Source: Gonium pectorale
Lineage: Eukaryota; Chlorophyta; Chlorophyceae; Chlamydomonadales; Volvocaceae
DNA length: 12,022 bases
Direction of reading: 5' to 3'
NCBI GenBank assembly: GCA_001584585.1
Contig: LSYV01000007.1
Location: 139,545-151,566, forward strand
Below are positions 8,441 to 12,022 of the stretch, piece by piece (the first letter of the stretch is position 1; each line of letters starts with the position of its first letter). The notes beneath the pieces are model-generated. The model did not search any database and was not told the origin of the DNA. It worked only from the letters and a program-made list of their open reading frames with translations. The position numbers and the translations under genes were made by a program.

Positions 8441-8447
8441 TTTTATG
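8441..8447 (-). promoter_or_regulatory. TATA-like box for the minus-strand gene
   Basis: The minus strand reads CATAAAA, 124 bases upstream of the ATG at 8317. A start site about 30 bases downstream would give a 5' leader near 90-100 bases. It is supported by position and sequence only. Confidence 0.35.
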
Positions 8448-8821
8448 GAGCCCGGGTGCCGTATCAGGGTGAAGACCGGCCGAACCCGCCCGTAGCGATG
8501 ACGGGACGCAACGGCCCGTTCCCCCTGTACCGGGGCTGAGGCGATGTCCGGAAACTAGGAGGCGCTAGCAGCTGCAGCTCCATCAAGCCCGTTAATTTGT
8601 TGTCCTTCGTGTTACATATCGCACATTCTGGGGAATACTACAGTAGAAGCAAGCTGTTCAATGACCTAGTAACACGAACATCGCTATTCTCTTACAACCA
8701 ATAAAAACTCGGCGGAGGAACTAGACGGTACGGCTGTCTGATGATGAGCGTTTCCCCAGCCCATCGTACCACCAACGTGTCACCGCAAGCTCCGCACCGG
8801 CAACGGTAGCACCACGCACAG
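8448..8821. other. Intergenic region between minus-strand genes
   Basis: No open frame of note. The stretch is AT-richer than its surroundings from about 8590 to 8720, as expected for 3' untranslated and spacer DNA. It holds a minus-strand TGTAA at 8692-8696, and another, less well placed, near 8613. Confidence 0.5.
8692..8696 (-). terminator. TGTAA poly(A) signal candidate
   Basis: The minus strand reads TGTAAG here, about 125 bases beyond the possible stop codon at 8822-8824. The distance is typical for an algal 3' untranslated region and supports a minus-strand gene ending at 8822. Confidence 0.4.
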
Positions 8822-8939
8822 TCATATATCATTGTTAGAATCGGTGTCGGGTATCTTTAGCACCATGGCCTGTCGGGAGTTGACGCGCGCATGGGAATCG
8901 GACATGTCCGGCAGTGGCTCCACAAGTAGGTACCCGACC
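8822..8939 (-). CDS. Possible last exon of an unidentified minus-strand gene
   Basis: The minus strand reads VGYLLVEPLPDMSDSHARV then NSRQAMVLKIPDTDSNNDI and TGA. The composition is protein-like, and a GTGGTAG acceptor candidate sits directly upstream at 8940-8942. A TGTAA lies about 125 bases downstream. Upstream exons were not placed. A Lys-rich minus-strand frame near 9215-9090 (including KVRGIKAIAKLALPRTK before a GTGTCG donor) is the best candidate, but its phase does not fit the GTGGTAG acceptor. Chance remains possible. Confidence 0.3.
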
Positions 8940-8942
8940 CTA

Positions 8943-9650
8943 CCACGTGCCCTCCCACCCGCATCACACGGTCTGCAAGACCCGCCTCGCCCCGAGAAGC
9001 GACCAGCGCAAGCCCGGCAACCGTGGCCCCGCAAAAAATGAAACAAAAGCAGGGCTACACTTTGGGCACTCCTCCGACACCTTGGTGCGCGGCAAGGCCA
9101 GCTTTGCAATTGCCTTAATCCCACGAACCTTGCTGGCAAGTAGAGGATCCTGGCGCTCAAGCCTGCTCCGTTTCTGTTTCTCTTTTTTTTTCAAGCCGTT
9201 CAGGCCGTTCAAGCGGCCAGCAAAACGTGTCTGGCGCCCCTCTCCTATGCAGGGTAAGGAGCCAGGAGGGAGATGGTTTGATAATCCCTCGAGAGGGTCT
9301 GAAGGGGCGCTCAGAACGTGCACAGCTGCGATGGTCATGGAGCTCGGACGCGCGCACATCGCCGCAGGCCTCAAAACACACCTCCCAGAGACACATACAC
9401 ACACCCGTCGTACATGTGCGCATTACAACATAAGGGCCAATTTAATAGTACATAAATGCTTATAAGCTGATGACTGCAAACTGTTCGGCAGCTCTACGGC
9501 AGCACTACGGTTTGAATGGTCCTCGTGGTGTGTCCTCGCAACTGTAGTCCACATAGCAGCACCACAGGGCACCATAGGGATGTAGACAAAGCGATAGCGA
9601 TGGATTGAACACCGTGCGCTGACCGTGCGCCACTGGACAGCACGCACCGC
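8943..9650. other. Upstream region of the polymerase kappa gene
   Basis: This interval should hold the promoter and 5' leader of the plus-strand polymerase gene and may hold upstream exons of the minus-strand gene ending at 8822. AT-rich motifs at 9430-9467 include ACATAAATG and TTATAAG and could serve as a core promoter. A T tract lies at 9183-9191, and a CA-rich stretch at 9389-9403. None of these can be assigned with certainty. Confidence 0.35.
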
Positions 9651-12022
9651 ATGGAACCTCTAAAACCCCAGCCTGCTGAGATGGCGGAGCCCGGCGGGCT
9701 TGAAGGCCGCTTCAACAGTGGCGGGAACGCGCCGGAACAACCCGCGCCGTGGCAGGACTACCAGACGGTCTTCACCAACGCCAAAGCGGGCATGGAGGGG
9801 GTAGACAAGGAGCACGTGCAGCGCGTCGTCTACGAGATGAGCAAGGTGCGGCACTGGGGTGTGTTGGTTCGGCTGCGGGCGGGGTGTGCCGTAGGTGGTA
9901 TCGTCAGGCCCCATCACGCACCAGGCCGGGGCGGGGGGGGGGAGGCAAAAGAGGCCCCCGACTCCACGCTACGCCTCCAGCCTCATCACGTCATCAGCAT
10001 GGGCAGCAGTGTGGGCGCGCGCTGCTCAGCGCACCAGCTGCGCACCATGGCGCTAGGAGCGCGCCCTTGGGCTGACGTGGCAGTGTGCATTTCTCACCTT
10101 TCTTGCACGGTCGGGGGCCTTGCGCTCAGCCCAGGGGGGTGGCTGCCTGGCTCTGCCCGCACCGCCGCGGCGCTGGCAGGGGCGGGGTATGTCGTATGTC
10201 GTATGCGGTGTACGCCATCCCACTTCCACGATCGCCCCCACCCCACACCCCGCGCGCCCCGTTCCGTATTACCCCCCGCGCCCCGTTTCCCCATTCCGTA
10301 TTACCACCCCCCCATCCCCCGTGTAAGGCATCGGCAGCCGTCCCGCCCGGCACCGCCGCCGCACCCCGCCATTCCCAGTCGGTCCTCCGTCGCCTTGGCT
10401 CGTAGCCTCACCGCACCGTCGAGTGCCACGTCCCATTAGCCATCAGCCAACAAGGACCGGGGACCAGGGGCCAGGCGTGTGGATCGGGGTGGGTCCTCAC
10501 TAAAATGGGAGAAGTGCCCACTACAATGGCGTGCGTGGTGTTTCCTGACGTGTGTCCCCACGGCAGGATTCGGCGCACTTCAAGAACGAGCAGCGCAAGG
10601 CGGTCGCCCTGGAGGCCAAGATGGCTCGCATGCGGGAGCGGTCGGCGGCGCTGACGCCCGCAGAGCTGGCGGCCGCGGCGCGGTGAGGTGGGCTGGTCGC
10701 GGTCAGCGGCGGGGGCCGGCGGGGACCGGCGGGTGGGTAGGTGGCCGGCGGCGCACTTGTGACGCGCTCCTAGAGCGCAGCAAAAGCCACTGAGGGTGAC
10801 TCCAGGGTAGCTCATAAGTGGCGCAATTGCCGTCTTCCGTGAGACGGCTGCCCAAGCTCAGCTCGGGCTGCGCTGGCCGGTATCACCCCTCGACACGCCG
10901 CCTCTGCAACCCACCCTGTTGCTGGGCTGCTGCCAGGCGCGGGCCGTCCCCCGCCGCTCCCCGCCGCTCCCGCGATAATCCCCCCCTCTGCCGCCATCAC
11001 GCGCCCCCATCAATTCCCGTCATCCCCTACTCTCAAGTGTCCTCTCCGCTCCCCGCCCCCTCGCCCCACTGGGGTGCTCAACCTGGACCGGCACGCGATG
11101 GGCTAATGCCTCTCAATCTTCTACGGACAGGCAGAGCATGCACCTCGGGCTTCTCTCACGAGAACGCCTTCCAGCCCAATGACCCTATATCCCTCCCCCC
11201 CCCCGCCATCGCCCCCCCCCTCCCCGCCGCCTCGCAGCTCGGTGGACGCGCGCATCGCCTCGCTCGAGGCCCGCCGCGACCTGAGCCGCACCTGGCTGCA
11301 CGCCGACATGGACTGCTTCTACGCGGCGGTGCACGAGCTGGAGCGGCCGGAGCTGGTGCGGCCCACACAAGGGGGGGGGGCGGCAGTGGCAGGAGCCCAT
11401 TGTGGGGTTGGGGCATTGGCAGGGGAGGTGGGGGCCATGTATCCGGTGTGGCTTTCTAGGGGTGCGTCGAACCAGGGGTTGGGGACATGTTGAGTGTGCG
11501 CCGCCCACAGCCGCCCACAGGCGGTCTTTTCCCCCTCACCCGCCCGGATTGTGCCCTGCCCAGCCCTGTGCGCTCCACCGCCCCCTGATACTCCGTCACA
11601 CCTCCCCATCTCCCTGGCCCGGCCCCTCCACAGAAGTCGTTGCCCATGGCGGTGGGCGGCATCGGCATGATCAGCACGGCCAACTACGTGGCGCGCAAGT
11701 TCGGGGTGCGCAGCGCCATGCCGGGCTTCATAGCCAAGCGCCTGTGCCCGCAGGTGGGGCCGCCGGCGGGCTCCCGGCGGGGCGTTGGCGGGAGAGGTGG
11801 TGGGGTGGCGAGGGTGTGAGGATGGAGTAGCGCTGGTGGGGGGATGGGGCTCTTCCCCTCCTCTTCACGTTCTTGGTCATGGGGCGCCCATCCAGGGCCC
11901 ATCCGTGGGGCCCGGAGGGTGGGTGGGCGCTCTATGCCGGAACCGTGGGGGGGAGAGGGGGGGGGGGTGCGGAAGAGGCGCTCTCCGCACGCAACACGTG
12001 CATGGGTTCAGGGTGGGGTTGG
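9651..12022 (+). CDS. POLK: DNA polymerase kappa (Y-family translesion polymerase), N-terminal part
   Basis: Polymerase kappa extends primers past damaged template bases in the nucleus. Exons are 9651-9845, 10567-10682, 11238-11355 and 11634-11753, all with GT-AG borders and matching phases (0, 2, 0, 0); the last intron runs past the window edge. The 183 residues seen comprise a Pro/Gly-rich leader; the N-clasp motif [10 protein letters not shown] at 45-54, diagnostic of kappa; a charged helix (66-104); the palm start [11 protein letters not shown] at 125-135; and [20 protein letters not shown] then [12 protein letters not shown] up to 183. Asp127 matches the first metal-binding Asp, and Tyr132 the steric gate that excludes ribonucleotides. 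The second acidic pair lies beyond the window. The ATG at 9651 is the only one that gives the N-clasp a short leader in frame. The gene appears intact, and the family identification is very secure. Confidence 0.93.
10187..10207 (+). repeat. Short GTATGTC tandem repeat
   Basis: GTATGTC occurs twice in a row (10187-10200), followed by a third partial unit GTATGCG. It lies inside intron 1 of the polymerase gene and is a simple-sequence repeat without visible function. Confidence 0.6.
10253..10313 (+). repeat. Imperfect tandem duplication in intron 1
   Basis: Two neighbouring units share GCGCCCCGTT and TTCCGTATTACC, each followed by a C run; the second carries a small insertion. It lies in the C-rich part of intron 1 of the polymerase gene and probably arose by slippage. 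Confidence 0.65.

Noticed and set aside
9846..10566. Plus-strand frame continuing the first polymerase exon to 10439
   Set aside because: It is read-through of intron 1. The polymerase kappa homology jumps from the end of exon 1 to 10567 with perfect GT-AG borders.
1..12022. CRISPR arrays, bacterial operons, rRNA genes
   Set aside because: No regularly spaced repeats, no Shine-Dalgarno-linked gene strings and no rRNA core sequences are visible; the genes are split by spliceosomal introns.
11754..12022. A further polymerase exon at the right edge
   Set aside because: No frame continues the expected segment after [12 protein letters not shown]. The sequence is G-rich and intron-like up to the window end.

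Overview
The window looks like nuclear DNA of a chlamydomonadalean green alga (Chlamydomonas or a close relative). It is GC-rich, its genes are split by GT-AG introns of about 80 to 720 bases, C/G homopolymers are common in the introns, and TGTAA, the usual poly(A) signal of these algae, lies downstream of the minus-strand genes. The assignment is inferred from sequence style and protein families only.

Layout. Positions 1-2820 are mostly gene-poor and hold a dispersed repeat copy (45-152) and one short minus-strand open frame (1126-1365) of unknown nature. Positions 2824-5705 carry, on the plus strand, pieces of a multi-exon gene with a C-terminal protein-kinase-like domain. The upstream part looks broken: the 2824-3190 piece changes frame near 2970 and runs into a near-perfect inverted duplication (arms 2972-3127 and 3173-3328). 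A second piece, with an E-x-K-type motif, lies at 3380-3636. The kinase-like half (4672-5705) has four exons whose splice phases fit, but two residues normally needed for catalysis appear to be replaced. Positions 5706-6848 show no firm gene, and a second copy of the dispersed repeat follows at 6849-6953.

On the minus strand, 8317 to 7215 reads as a four-exon gene for a 213-residue protein of unknown function, with one probable membrane helix, a TATA-like box upstream and a TGTAA signal downstream. A possible last exon of another minus-strand gene lies at 8822-8939, also followed by TGTAA.

The best-identified gene is at the right end. From 9651 to the edge, the plus strand encodes the N-terminal 183 residues of DNA polymerase kappa (Y-family translesion polymerase). 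Four exons are in the window, and the gene continues past 12022.

The most interesting part is the 2824-5705 locus. It pairs a possible nuclease-like segment with a degenerate kinase-like domain, and it has been rearranged by a fold-back duplication. The genes show no sign of working together; this looks like an ordinary eukaryotic neighbourhood of independent genes.
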